Below, one piece after another: positions 35,192 through 42,586 of a stretch of DNA of 64,000 nucleotides. The notes beneath the pieces are model-generated. The model saw only the letters and a list, made by a program, of their open reading frames with translations, had not been told where the DNA came from and ran no database searches. The position numbers were made by a program, and so were the translations under genes. Source of the DNA: CAZSSH01 sp964609825 (GTDB taxonomy: Bacteria > Verrucomicrobiota > Lentisphaeria > Victivallales > Victivallaceae); the NCBI GenBank assembly GCA_964609825.1, contig CAZSSH010000007.1, positions 199,608 through 263,607 on the forward strand, in the 5' to 3' direction. The stretch's first letter is position 1. Every line of letters starts with the position of its first letter.

Positions 35192-35245
35192 TGATAATTT
35201 TGTCAAACGGGTATTTGCAACATCACTAACAAAAAGGTGAACACA

Positions 35246-35386
35246 ATGGCGCAGAATGAGAAAACTTCTCAGCGCGTTGCGACACTTGCTGCAAAGGTGT
35301 TACGAAATCCGAATAGCTCGAAGATTTCAAAAACCCTTGCTGCTTCTGTCCTAACGCAGGCTCCTGACAAGAAACTTACAAAGTAA
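35246..35386 (+). CDS. 46-aa small protein of unknown function
   Basis: MAQNEKTSQRVATLAAKVLR, then a Ser/Lys-rich stretch (NPNSSKISKTLAASVLTQ) and a basic tail; predicted as one or two short amphipathic helices. The start has AAAAAGGTG ten bases upstream, a decent SD, and the codon pattern looks coding. I have an unverified memory of similar short proteins with the NPxSSKxxKxxAASxLxQ pattern in other bacteria. It precedes the 193-aa gene by 71 bp, with a G+C-rich hairpin between them. It may be the first member of a three-gene cassette. Confidence 0.6.
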   Translation: MAQNEKTSQRVATLAAKVLRNPNSSKISKTLAASVLTQAPDKKLTK

Positions 35387-35397
35387 TTGTCTGCCGT

Positions 35398-35424
35398 GAC
35401 ATCGGCCGACGAGCGGCCGATGTC
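35398..35424 (+). other. perfect hairpin between 46-aa and 193-aa genes
   Basis: 11-bp arms GACATCGGCCG / CGGCCGATGTC with a 5-base loop and no T-run. It may attenuate transcription, stabilise the upstream message, or serve as a binding site. Confidence 0.6.
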
Positions 35425-35457
35425 TGTAACGCAAATATAACAAGTTAGGGAAAAAAT

Positions 35458-36039
35458 ATGTCAATTAATCAAGATAAAGTAGGCGAAATATTTGAACCAT
35501 ATAAAGACCTTATTGCCAATACGATAAAAACTGCTCTTAGCGAATATAAAGAAAAATGTGAGCGAATTATCCCTGATCTTGGGCTAACATCAAGAGCTAA
35601 CATCATTTCAGATTTAGTACAAAAAAAATTAACTGCATTTACCGAGTTATTTCCTAAATTTAAAACTCACGAACAACATGGAAGTTTTTTCATTTACTCG
35701 GATACATTTGCATTACGTCCAAAAAAAATTGACTCAAACCACCGTTCTGGAAATGTCAAAACCAAAAGAGTTGTTGCAATGAAAGAACAGAGCTGCAGCA
35801 TCCCTGGCCTAGAAAATAACATGGTCTTTTTGACTTTAGGTTATTATCTAGAAGAATACACACAAAATTTAATAAGTGTATTTATCATTGCAGAGGGACC
35901 ACGCACTAACTCTTGGGAAATTCCAATTTACACAGAAATTCCGTCAGAACAAATGACATTTGCGATGCCAATCGAACAAAAAGAACCTATTAAGCGCGTC
36001 AAAATTAAAGGTCGTAAGGAAAACGAAGCTGTATCGTAA
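35458..36039 (+). CDS. unknown 193-aa protein in A+T-rich island
   Basis: Not recognised. N-terminal ~75 residues are helical and charged (YKDLIANTIKTALSEYKEKC, SDLVQKKLTAFTELFPKF); the middle and end look beta-rich (GSFFIYSDTFALRPKK, MVFLTLGYYLEEYTQNLISV, WEIPIYTEIPSEQMTFAMPI), with a basic C-terminus. No signal peptide or membrane helix. TTAGGGA precedes ATG 35458. It is followed 25 bp later by an XRE-ImmA/IrrE gene; small proteins paired with such regulators are often toxins or regulated effectors, so a toxin-like role is an inference only. Codon use is far more A+T rich than outside the island. Confidence 0.85.
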   Translation: MSINQDKVGEIFEPYKDLIANTIKTALSEYKEKCERIIPDLGLTSRANIISDLVQKKLTAFTELFPKFKTHEQHGSFFIYSDTFALRPKKIDSNHRSGNVKTKRVVAMKEQSCSIPGLENNMVFLTLGYYLEEYTQNLISVFIIAEGPRTNSWEIPIYTEIPSEQMTFAMPIEQKEPIKRVKIKGRKENEAVS

Positions 36040-36064
36040 GTAAACCATTAAGGCATAAATAAAC

Positions 36065-37120
36065 ATGGAAAACTCATTACAATTTTATCCTGATATGTTT
36101 CGTTTAGCTCGTGGATATCGAGGAATGACACAATCAGTACTTGCAATGGAAACTAGTATTTCACAAGGGCTATTATCCCAATTCGACCATGGATTAAAAA
36201 CCCCTGATCCGGAACAAATACATAAAATTGCAACTGTGCTCAACTTTCCTGTTTCTTTTTTTACTCGTCCCGGAGTTGATATGCCATCTGGAATGATCTT
36301 TCACAGAAAACGAATGTCCTTAAAAGAACGTGATCGATCTATGATCGAGAACGAAGCTAAACTGCGACTCCATTGTTTAAAAATTTTACTCCAAGATCTC
36401 GAAATTTGTACTAATATAAAAAAAATGGAGCTCGCAGACTTTAATCATGATCCAGCAAAAATTGCCACGGCGTTGCGCTATTATTGGAAAATACCTGATG
36501 GTCCCATAAAGGACCTTTTCTCTATCGTTGAAAATAACGGAATTATTATTTTACGTTTTGATTTTGGCAATAGTACTTTGGATGGCTTTTTTATCCAAGA
36601 TGAACATCCATGTATTGTCATTAATTCAGAGTTTCCAATGGATAGACAACGCTTCACGCTGTGCCATGAATTGGGTCATCTAATTATGCATGATTATCCT
36701 GACGATAATATCGAAGAAGATGCCAATGTTTTTGCATCCGAATTTTTAATGCCATCCCATGATATTAAAGAAGACTTGGCCCACCATCGCATAGATTTAA
36801 GGCTTTTAATTGACCTAAAACCAATATGGAGGGTATCAATTGGTGCATTGTTGCAGAAAGCAAAGGAATTAGAATACATCAGCGATTCAAATTATCGCCG
36901 CATTATAATACAAATGAATGCTTTACAAATAAGAAGAACAGAGCCAGCCCCAATACCGCTAGAAAATCCATCACTTGTAAAAGAAATTATTGATACTTAC
37001 ATTAATGAATTTAAGTATACTATCGAAGATCTACAAAATGCAATGGCAATTTCTCAAGAAGACTATATAAGGTTTTTTTCACCATTTGTTTTTAAGGAAA
37101 AAAACAACATAGTCAATTAA
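36065..37120 (+). CDS. XRE helix-turn-helix plus ImmA/IrrE zinc peptidase
   Basis: 351 residues. Residues ~8-65 form an XRE-type HTH (RLARGYRGMTQSVLAMETSI, then LLSQFDHGLKTPDPEQI); ~140-260 an ImmA/IrrE (DUF955) metallopeptidase with HELGH at 201-205 and the downstream acidic ligand segment EEDANVFASEFLMP; the last ~90 residues are helical and unassigned. ImmA-type proteins cleave a repressor on a signal; fused XRE-ImmA proteins are known antitoxins and phage- or stress-response regulators. With the unknown upstream gene this recalls two-gene modules of the RosmerTA kind, which I cannot verify. Confidence 0.92.
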   Translation: MENSLQFYPDMFRLARGYRGMTQSVLAMETSISQGLLSQFDHGLKTPDPEQIHKIATVLNFPVSFFTRPGVDMPSGMIFHRKRMSLKERDRSMIENEAKLRLHCLKILLQDLEICTNIKKMELADFNHDPAKIATALRYYWKIPDGPIKDLFSIVENNGIIILRFDFGNSTLDGFFIQDEHPCIVINSEFPMDRQRFTLCHELGHLIMHDYPDDNIEEDANVFASEFLMPSHDIKEDLAHHRIDLRLLIDLKPIWRVSIGALLQKAKELEYISDSNYRRIIIQMNALQIRRTEPAPIPLENPSLVKEIIDTYINEFKYTIEDLQNAMAISQEDYIRFFSPFVFKEKNNIVN

Positions 37121-37140
37121 TAATTCTGGACAGTACCACC

Positions 37141-37440
37141 AATGTTGCTTGGCCCGGAAGAAAACACCGGCGACTTAACGTTTAACTGGCCGTTGGGACG
37201 ACGGATGTTGGCTAGCCACGCCACGTTGCAGACTTCCGCCCGTAGCCGGCCGGGGCATGCTGCGCTGCCCCGTCACGCCACCTCAACGCGGACGGCTGCG
37301 CGCCCGCTACGGCGGTGGGGCCTTCGCTCGACTACGTGCGGCTGCGTCGTTTCTCTCCTTGTTGCCTTTGCGTTCGCTCGGCAATGCCCTTACATTCGCG
37401 AGCGGCGCTAACCGCGCTATTGATGCGAGGAGGCAGTGTT
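37141..37440 (+). repeat. ~300 bp inverted repeat, right copy
   Basis: Inverted partner of 34471-34770, starting TGTTGCTTGG and ending GCGAGGAGGCAGTGTT. It begins 20 bp after the XRE-ImmA stop. Differences from the left copy are scattered and include single-base indels that break the common reading frame, arguing against a conserved coding role. Confidence 0.85.
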
Positions 37441-37494
37441 ACGTGGACAGCCTTACTGCGGAGACGTTGTGATGCGGGACAAGCCCCGGCTCGT

Positions 37495-37533
37495 GGCGCT
37501 AACCCGCGCTATTACCTGTGAGAAGACATTGTT
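37495..37533 (+). repeat. partial third copy of the repeat terminus
   Basis: GCGCTAACCCGCGCTATT and the following GAGAAGACATTGTT match the last ~37 bp of the right repeat (37404-37440) in the same orientation, with a few changes. Confidence 0.65.
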
Positions 37534-37544
37534 TGGTGAAACAA

Positions 37545-37577
37545 TAAAAAAGGCCGGACGTTTTTTGGCGTCCGGCC
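37545..37577 (-). terminator. rho-independent terminator of ABC exporter operon
   Basis: Minus strand: perfect 9-bp stem with arms GGCCGGACG / CGTCCGGCC, followed by a run of T residues, 15 bp after the ABC gene stop. Confidence 0.88.
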
Positions 37578-37591
37578 CGAAATTATTTGGC

Positions 37592-39631
37592 TTAATTGGC
37601 GTCGAGTTCAAATTGGGTGTTGTGCAAACGCCGGTAGATGCCGTTTTTGGCGAGCAACTCCTCGTGCGTGCCGAACTCGGCAATTTCGCCCTGATCGAGG
37701 ACGATGATGCAGTCGGCATGGCGGATCGTGCTCAAACGGTGCGCAATCGCAAATACCGTGCGGTTGGCCATGACGCGGGTCAGGGCCTCCTGCACCAGTT
37801 TCTCGGTGACAGTGTCGAGGGCGCTGGTCGCTTCGTCCAAAATCAAAATCGGCGGGTTGCGCAAAATCGCCCGGGCAATCGCCACGCGCTGCTTTTCGCC
37901 GCCGGAGAGCTTGAAGCCCTTTTCGCCGACTTCGGTATCGTAACCCTGCGGGTGACGGCCGTCAACGATGAATTGGTGGGCGTTGGCGAGCTTGGCGGCT
38001 TCAATAATCTCTTCACGCGTCGCTTCGCGGCAACCGTAGGAAATGTTGTCGGCAATCGACTCGTTAAAGAGGATCGCCTCCTGACTCACCACGCCGATCA
38101 TGTTGCGCAAGCTGCCAATATTATAATCGCGGACATCGGTACCGTCGATCAGCACCGCCCCCGAGCTCACATCATAAAAGCGGGCGATGAGATTGGCCAG
38201 GGTGCTTTTTCCCGAGCCGGTTTCGCCGACCACTGCCACCACGTGACCTTTGGGGATCACAAACGAGACGTTTTTAATAATCTGCCGGTCGCCGTAGGCA
38301 AAGCCGACGTGATCGAGCTTGATTTCGGTGTTGAACTCCAAAAGCTTGGGCGCATTGGGTTTCTCCGGCAAGCTGGTGTCGGTGTCGATGATGTTGAAAT
38401 AACGGTCCGCCGCCGCCATCGAGCGCTGCAATTGGCCGATGACTTTGGAGAGCTCTTTGATCGGCTGATAGGCCATAAAAGCGGGAGCCAGCAAGGCCGC
38501 CAACTGGGTGATGCTCACCCCCTGACTGTAGGAGTAGACCAAAAAGACGAGGGTGGAAGCCACCGCCACGACTTCCATCGCGGGGGAGATCAAGAGTTGC
38601 AGGCGAATTGCCCGCACCGACTGTTTGAAATACTGGCGATTGACCGCATTGAAGCGGACTTCCTCCAGCTCCTCGGTGTGGTACGCTTTGACCACCCGGA
38701 TGCCGGTAAAAACTTCGTGCATGCGCGAAAACACGTCGGCGATTTTGGCGAAACTCTTGCGGTACACCTTGCGGATGCGCCGCCCCAAAAAGTGGATCGG
38801 GAGGATCACCAGAGGTACGCCCAGCACAAGGATGATGACCAAAGAGTAGCTGTCATAGCTCCGGCAGGCGATAAAAATTGCCGCCAGACAGGCCAAGATC
38901 TGAATCGGAGCGCAGGTAAAGTCGGCAATCGAGTCCGACACCGAGTTCTCAATCGCACTGGTGTCATTGGTGCAGCGGCTGATCAAGTGGCCGATGTCGA
39001 CGTTGCCGTAGTAGCGCAGCGACTGGTTGACCAGCTTTTTAAAGATGATCGAGCGCAAATCGGCGACGACCCGGGCACCGACCCAGCGCGTGTAATAGCG
39101 GTTGATGTACAAGCCGATGTTTTTGAGCGTCCACGCCAAAATAAAGGCGACGACGTAGATTGCGAACAACTGCCAGGCAATTTTGCCGTGGTCGTCGGCG
39201 ACGGCAAAGCTGAACTCAAACGGCGAAGTGACTGTAATCGTCCTTTTTTCCACCGTGACCGGCAGATTGTATTTTTGCGTATAAGTCTCGACCTGATGCA
39301 GCATTTTGGTGAGCTGCGGGTCGTCGTCCTTGGGGTTGACGATGTTTTCGATCGCGGCCGCTTTTTCGGCGTCTGTGAGCGCGTGATCGTTGGTGACGGC
39401 AATGACCTTTTGCGAGAGAATCTCCTCTTTGCTTTGCTGGTTGGCCCCTTTGGGCTCAACCACACCGACCAGCTGGGGGATGATCAGCAAGCTCACCAAA
39501 AGGGAGCCGCCGACCAATACCCCGGCCAAAATGCCGATGCTCATCCTGAGCCAATAAGGCTTGGCGTACTGGAGGAGCCGCAAATAGCTTTGGGTCTTGA
39601 ATTCTCCGTCGTTGTGATCGGATTTACCCAT
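37592..39631 (-). CDS. ABC exporter, fused permease-ATPase (MsbA-like)
   Basis: 679 residues: six-helix transmembrane domain with an unusually long first external loop (~130 residues between helix 1 and helix 2), then a nucleotide-binding domain with Walker A GETGSGKST, signature LSGGEKQR, Walker B ILILDEATSALD and the H-loop IAHRLSTI. Homodimeric lipid or drug exporter; MsbA-like lipid flipping fits an envelope role but substrate is unproven. Its ATG overlaps the stop of the aminotransferase gene by one base, suggesting a joint surface-glycan or lipid function. Confidence 0.92.
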   Translation of the reverse strand: MGKSDHNDGEFKTQSYLRLLQYAKPYWLRMSIGILAGVLVGGSLLVSLLIIPQLVGVVEPKGANQQSKEEILSQKVIAVTNDHALTDAEKAAAIENIVNPKDDDPQLTKMLHQVETYTQKYNLPVTVEKRTITVTSPFEFSFAVADDHGKIAWQLFAIYVVAFILAWTLKNIGLYINRYYTRWVGARVVADLRSIIFKKLVNQSLRYYGNVDIGHLISRCTNDTSAIENSVSDSIADFTCAPIQILACLAAIFIACRSYDSYSLVIILVLGVPLVILPIHFLGRRIRKVYRKSFAKIADVFSRMHEVFTGIRVVKAYHTEELEEVRFNAVNRQYFKQSVRAIRLQLLISPAMEVVAVASTLVFLVYSYSQGVSITQLAALLAPAFMAYQPIKELSKVIGQLQRSMAAADRYFNIIDTDTSLPEKPNAPKLLEFNTEIKLDHVGFAYGDRQIIKNVSFVIPKGHVVAVVGETGSGKSTLANLIARFYDVSSGAVLIDGTDVRDYNIGSLRNMIGVVSQEAILFNESIADNISYGCREATREEIIEAAKLANAHQFIVDGRHPQGYDTEVGEKGFKLSGGEKQRVAIARAILRNPPILILDEATSALDTVTEKLVQEALTRVMANRTVFAIAHRLSTIRHADCIIVLDQGEIAEFGTHEELLAKNGIYRRLHNTQFELDAN

Positions 39632-40752
39632 TAAGCGAAGAACTCCGCAATTTTACCGACGACATACTGACGCTGCTCGGTAGTGGTCTCGGGGTAAATC
39701 GGGAGCGATAAAATTTCGCCAGAAACGCGTTCGCTCACCGGGTAGTCGCCCGCCTTGCCGCCCAAATACTTGAAGCAATCCTGCAAGTGGAGCGAGAGCG
39801 GATAGTAAACGGCGCAGCCGATCTGGTTGTCGAGCAAAAATTGCTTGAGGGCGTCGCGTTTGCCGTTTTTGACCAAAATCGAGTACTGGTTGTAAATGTG
39901 GCGCGTCGCGTAATCGGCCTTAAACGGGGGTTCGATTTTGCCGTCGAGCTTGGCGGCGGCAAACATTTGATTGTACTCGGCGGCGTTGTGCTGACGCGCG
40001 GCCGACCACTGGTCGAGATCGCGGAGCTTAATCGAGAGGATCGCCGCCTGCAAGGCGTCGATGCGGAAGTTGCCGCCGATGTATTGATAGATATAAGTCG
40101 AGGATTGACCATGGTTGCGGAAAATCTTCAACAGCTCGTATTTTGCTTGATCGTTGCAGCTCACCGCGCCGCCGTCGCCGAAGCAGCCCAAATTTTTGCT
40201 CGGGAAAAAGGAAAACGCGCCGTAGTCGCCGATGGACCCGACGGATTTGCCTTTGTACTCGCTGCCGATCGATTGGCAGGCGTCCTCAATCACGATGAGC
40301 TTGTGCTTTTTGGCGATCGCCATGATTTTGTCCATGTCGGCGCTTTGGCCGAAGAGGTGCACCGGGATGATCGCTTTGGTCCGCGGCGTGATCTTTTCCT
40401 CGATTTTATCGGGGTCGATGTTAAAGGTCGCCGGGTCGATGTCGGCAAAGACGGGGGTCGCCCCGACGCGGGCAATTGCGCCCACGGTGGCAAAAAAGGT
40501 AAAGGGAGTGGTGATGACCTCGTCGCCCGCCTTGATGTTTTCCACCATCAAGGCGATGATCAAGGCGTCGGAGCCGCTGGTGACGCCGACGCAATAGTTG
40601 CTGTGGCAGTAGGCGGCGACTTCCTTCTCGAGTTTCTCCACCTTGGGGCCGAGGATGAAACGTTGAGAGTCGCATATTTCGGAAATTTCTTTTAAAATTT
40701 CTTCTTTCATCGGGCGGTATTGCGCCTGTAAATCGAGTAACGGTACTTGCAT
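39631..40752 (-). CDS. DegT/DnrJ/EryC1/StrS-type sugar aminotransferase
   Basis: PLP enzyme transaminating a keto nucleotide-sugar, as in deoxyamino-sugar synthesis for surface glycans. 373 residues from ATG 40752 (MQVPLLDLQAQY) with TSGSDALIIALM, IPVHLFGQSADM, EDACQSIGSEYKGK and the PLP-lysine segment SFFPSKNLGCFGDGG. The start is chosen because GAGGG lies eight bases upstream; upstream in-frame ATGs are poorly placed. The specific sugar is not predictable, and no dehydratase is adjacent. Confidence 0.93.
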   Translation of the reverse strand: MQVPLLDLQAQYRPMKEEILKEISEICDSQRFILGPKVEKLEKEVAAYCHSNYCVGVTSGSDALIIALMVENIKAGDEVITTPFTFFATVGAIARVGATPVFADIDPATFNIDPDKIEEKITPRTKAIIPVHLFGQSADMDKIMAIAKKHKLIVIEDACQSIGSEYKGKSVGSIGDYGAFSFFPSKNLGCFGDGGAVSCNDQAKYELLKIFRNHGQSSTYIYQYIGGNFRIDALQAAILSIKLRDLDQWSAARQHNAAEYNQMFAAAKLDGKIEPPFKADYATRHIYNQYSILVKNGKRDALKQFLLDNQIGCAVYYPLSLHLQDCFKYLGGKAGDYPVSERVSGEILSLPIYPETTTEQRQYVVGKIAEFFA

Positions 40753-40786
40753 GGTCATATCCCTCATGAAAATGTTGGTTATTATA

Positions 40787-40815
40787 TTAATATAGCATAC
40801 AATCCTGATTTGCAA
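40787..40815 (-). promoter_or_regulatory. probable promoter of the aminotransferase-ABC operon
   Basis: Minus strand: TTGCAA (40810-40815), 17 bp, TATTAA (40787-40792); an overlapping TATATT gives 15 bp spacing. It lies 35 bp before the start. Confidence 0.5.
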
Positions 40816-40848
40816 AGCGGCAAACGCGTTTTTGTGTTAAAATAGCGG

Positions 40849-41325
40849 TCAATCCTCCGGCGGCGCAAGGTCTTTCCCGAGCTCGCCGACCACCGTTTTG
40901 ATGTCCTCAAAGGAGAAACCGCGCCCGAGCAAAAAGCGGTAGAGCTTGTCGCGTTTTTTACGGCTGTCGGTTTCGCGCGACAAAAGCCGGAGCTTGTAAG
41001 TGGCGGCCTCGCGGGCGCTCGACAGGTGGTCAAGCTCTTCATTGTCCAACGCGGCGGAGATTAGCTCGCCGCCGATCCCTTTTTGGCGCAAGCCGAGCTT
41101 GATTCGGCGCGGGCCGTAGCCGCGGTCGGACATTAAACTGGCGGTGTCCTCCGCCAATTGCTCATCGTTGAGGTAGCCGAGGCGCTTGCACTCGGCGACG
41201 GCGGCGGCCGCGGCGGCGGGGTGGACCTGACGGCGGATGAGCTTAAACAAGAGCTCCTTTTCGGCATGGGGCCGGACGGACAAGAAGCGGACGGCCTGCT
41301 CGAGGGGGGACAATTCTTTTTTCAT
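40849..41325 (-). CDS. recX: RecX family regulatory protein
   Basis: 158 residues from ATG 41325 (MKKELSPLEQAVRFLSVRPH), with the three-helix repeats of RecX: KELLFKLIRRQ, CKRLGYLNDEQLAEDTASLM, GYGPRRIKLGLRQKGI and a divergent third repeat ending GFSFEDIKTVVGEL. RecX modulates RecA filaments. recA is not adjacent, so assignment rests on sequence pattern. An upstream in-frame start would add 21 residues not resembling the family. Confidence 0.85.
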   Translation of the reverse strand: MKKELSPLEQAVRFLSVRPHAEKELLFKLIRRQVHPAAAAAAVAECKRLGYLNDEQLAEDTASLMSDRGYGPRRIKLGLRQKGIGGELISAALDNEELDHLSSAREAATYKLRLLSRETDSRKKRDKLYRFLLGRGFSFEDIKTVVGELGKDLAPPED

Positions 41326-41416
41326 TATTTTATTTCCGGCAAAGTTGGTTGCCGAAAAGTAATATAACTCCGGTTGGCGCAAAAGCAAATATCGATAAAA
41401 ATATATTTATGAAGAG

Positions 41417-41444
41417 TTGAATTTTACAATTTTAGTGCTATATT
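41417..41444 (+). promoter_or_regulatory. probable gap promoter
   Basis: TTGAAT (41417-41422), 16 bp, TATATT (41439-41444), 56 bp before the gap start, within the recX-gap divergent gap; nothing else is seen there. Confidence 0.5.
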
Positions 41445-41500
41445 TAAAGAAACACCCCTCGATATTTTTAGAAATTCAACAAACAAAAGGAATCTAAAAA

Positions 41501-42499
41501 ATGATTAAAGTCGGTATTAATGGATTCGGCCGTATCGGCCGTATGGTTTTCCGCGCTGCGGTCAAAAACTTCAGCAAAGACGTCGAAATCGTCGGTATTA
41601 ACGACCTCTTGGATGCCGAATACCTTGCTTACATGCTCAAATATGACTCCGTTCACGGCAAATTCACCGGCGACATCAAAGTCGACGGCAATGACATCAT
41701 CGTCAACGGCAAAAAAATCCGTTTGACCCAGGAAAAAGATCCCGCCAACCTCAAGTGGAACGAAATCGGAGCCGACGTCGTTGTCGAGTCCACCGGTCTC
41801 TTCCTTGACAAAGAAACCGCCGCCGCCCACATCAAGGCCGGCGCCAAAAAAGTCATCATGTCCGCCCCGAGCAAAGATGACACCCCGATGTTTGTTTACG
41901 GCGTCAACCACAAGACCTACGCCGGCCAGGACATCATCTCCAATGCTTCCTGCACCACCAACTGTCTGGCTCCCATTGCCAAGGTTTTGAATGACAACTT
42001 CGGCATCAAACGCGGTCTGATGACCACCGTCCACGCTGCCACCGCCACCCAGAAGACCGTTGACGGCCCGTCCAAGAAAGACTGGCGCGGCGGCCGCGGT
42101 ATCCTCGAAAACATCATCCCGTCTTCGACCGGCGCCGCCAAGGCTGTGGGCAAAGTCCTCCCCGAGCTCAACAAAAAATTGACCGGTATGGCTTTCCGCG
42201 TGCCGACCTCCGACGTTTCGGTGGTTGACCTGACCGTTGAATTGAACAAAGAAACCAGCTACGCCGACATCTGCGCCGCCATGAAAAAGGCCAGCGAAGG
42301 CGACCTCAAGGGTGTCCTCGGCTATACCGAAGAAAAAGTGGTATCCACCGACTTCCGCGGCGAAAGCTGCACCTCGGTGTTTGACTCCGAAGCCGGCATC
42401 CAGCTTGACGGCACTTTCGTCAAGGTTGTTTCCTGGTACGACAATGAGTGGGGCTACTCCAACAAAGTCGTGGAAATGATCCGCGTCGTCGCCAAGTAA
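41501..42499 (+). CDS. gap: glyceraldehyde-3-phosphate dehydrogenase
   Basis: NAD-dependent oxidation of glyceraldehyde 3-phosphate in glycolysis. 332 residues: NAD-binding KVGINGFGRIGRMVFRAA, active-site cysteine in SNASCTTNCLAPIAK, and VSWYDNEWGYSNKVVEM at the end. Codon use is strongly biased to C-ending codons, as expected for a highly expressed gene. pgk follows after a strong hairpin. Confidence 0.98.
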   Translation: MIKVGINGFGRIGRMVFRAAVKNFSKDVEIVGINDLLDAEYLAYMLKYDSVHGKFTGDIKVDGNDIIVNGKKIRLTQEKDPANLKWNEIGADVVVESTGLFLDKETAAAHIKAGAKKVIMSAPSKDDTPMFVYGVNHKTYAGQDIISNASCTTNCLAPIAKVLNDNFGIKRGLMTTVHAATATQKTVDGPSKKDWRGGRGILENIIPSSTGAAKAVGKVLPELNKKLTGMAFRVPTSDVSVVDLTVELNKETSYADICAAMKKASEGDLKGVLGYTEEKVVSTDFRGESCTSVFDSEAGIQLDGTFVKVVSWYDNEWGYSNKVVEMIRVVAK

Positions 42500-42523
42500 T
42501 TAGCGATTGGCATCGTTCCCCAA

Positions 42524-42562
42524 GGGCGGGTGGTGAGATACCGCCCGCCCTTTTTGATTTTT
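42524..42562 (+). terminator. terminator or attenuator between gap and pgk
   Basis: 11-bp stem GGGCGGGTGGT / ACCGCCCGCCC (one G-T pair) with loop GAGAT, then a T-rich run. No separate pgk promoter is obvious, so it may set the gap:pgk ratio by partial readthrough. Confidence 0.85.
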
Positions 42563-42586
42563 TAATATGTAAGGAAGCTTGAAACC

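Larger units (their letters stand above)
34771..35245 (+). other. A+T-rich intergenic stretch with promoter and structured leader
   Basis: 475 bp without a convincing protein gene. The first half is very A+T rich. The second half contains a promoter-like sequence (35016-35043) and two inverted-repeat structures listed separately. A minus-strand open frame at 34810-35109 has an unlikely composition and no SD. Confidence 0.6.
37441..37591. other. stretch between right repeat and ABC exporter gene
   Basis: Holds 54 bp of unassigned G+C-rich sequence, a partial third copy of the repeat's end, and the terminator of the ABC exporter gene. No protein gene seen. Confidence 0.6.

Noticed and set aside
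37142..37411. 89-codon frame inside the right inverted repeat, and the similar minus-strand frame in the left repeat
   Set aside because: The two frames agree for only part of the repeat and then diverge through indels; Arg/Ser/Pro/Thr-rich composition and lack of SD point to a repeat artefact.
34460..37591. Insertion sequence or integrative element with its own recombinase
   Set aside because: No transposase, integrase, tRNA target or terminal inverted repeats of IS type were found; only the long repeats support mobility.
37436..39634. 732-codon open frame on the plus strand opposite the ABC exporter gene
   Set aside because: It mirrors the exporter codons, has no recognisable motif or SD, and the opposite strand encodes a complete ABC protein. 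High G+C codon use creates such antisense frames.
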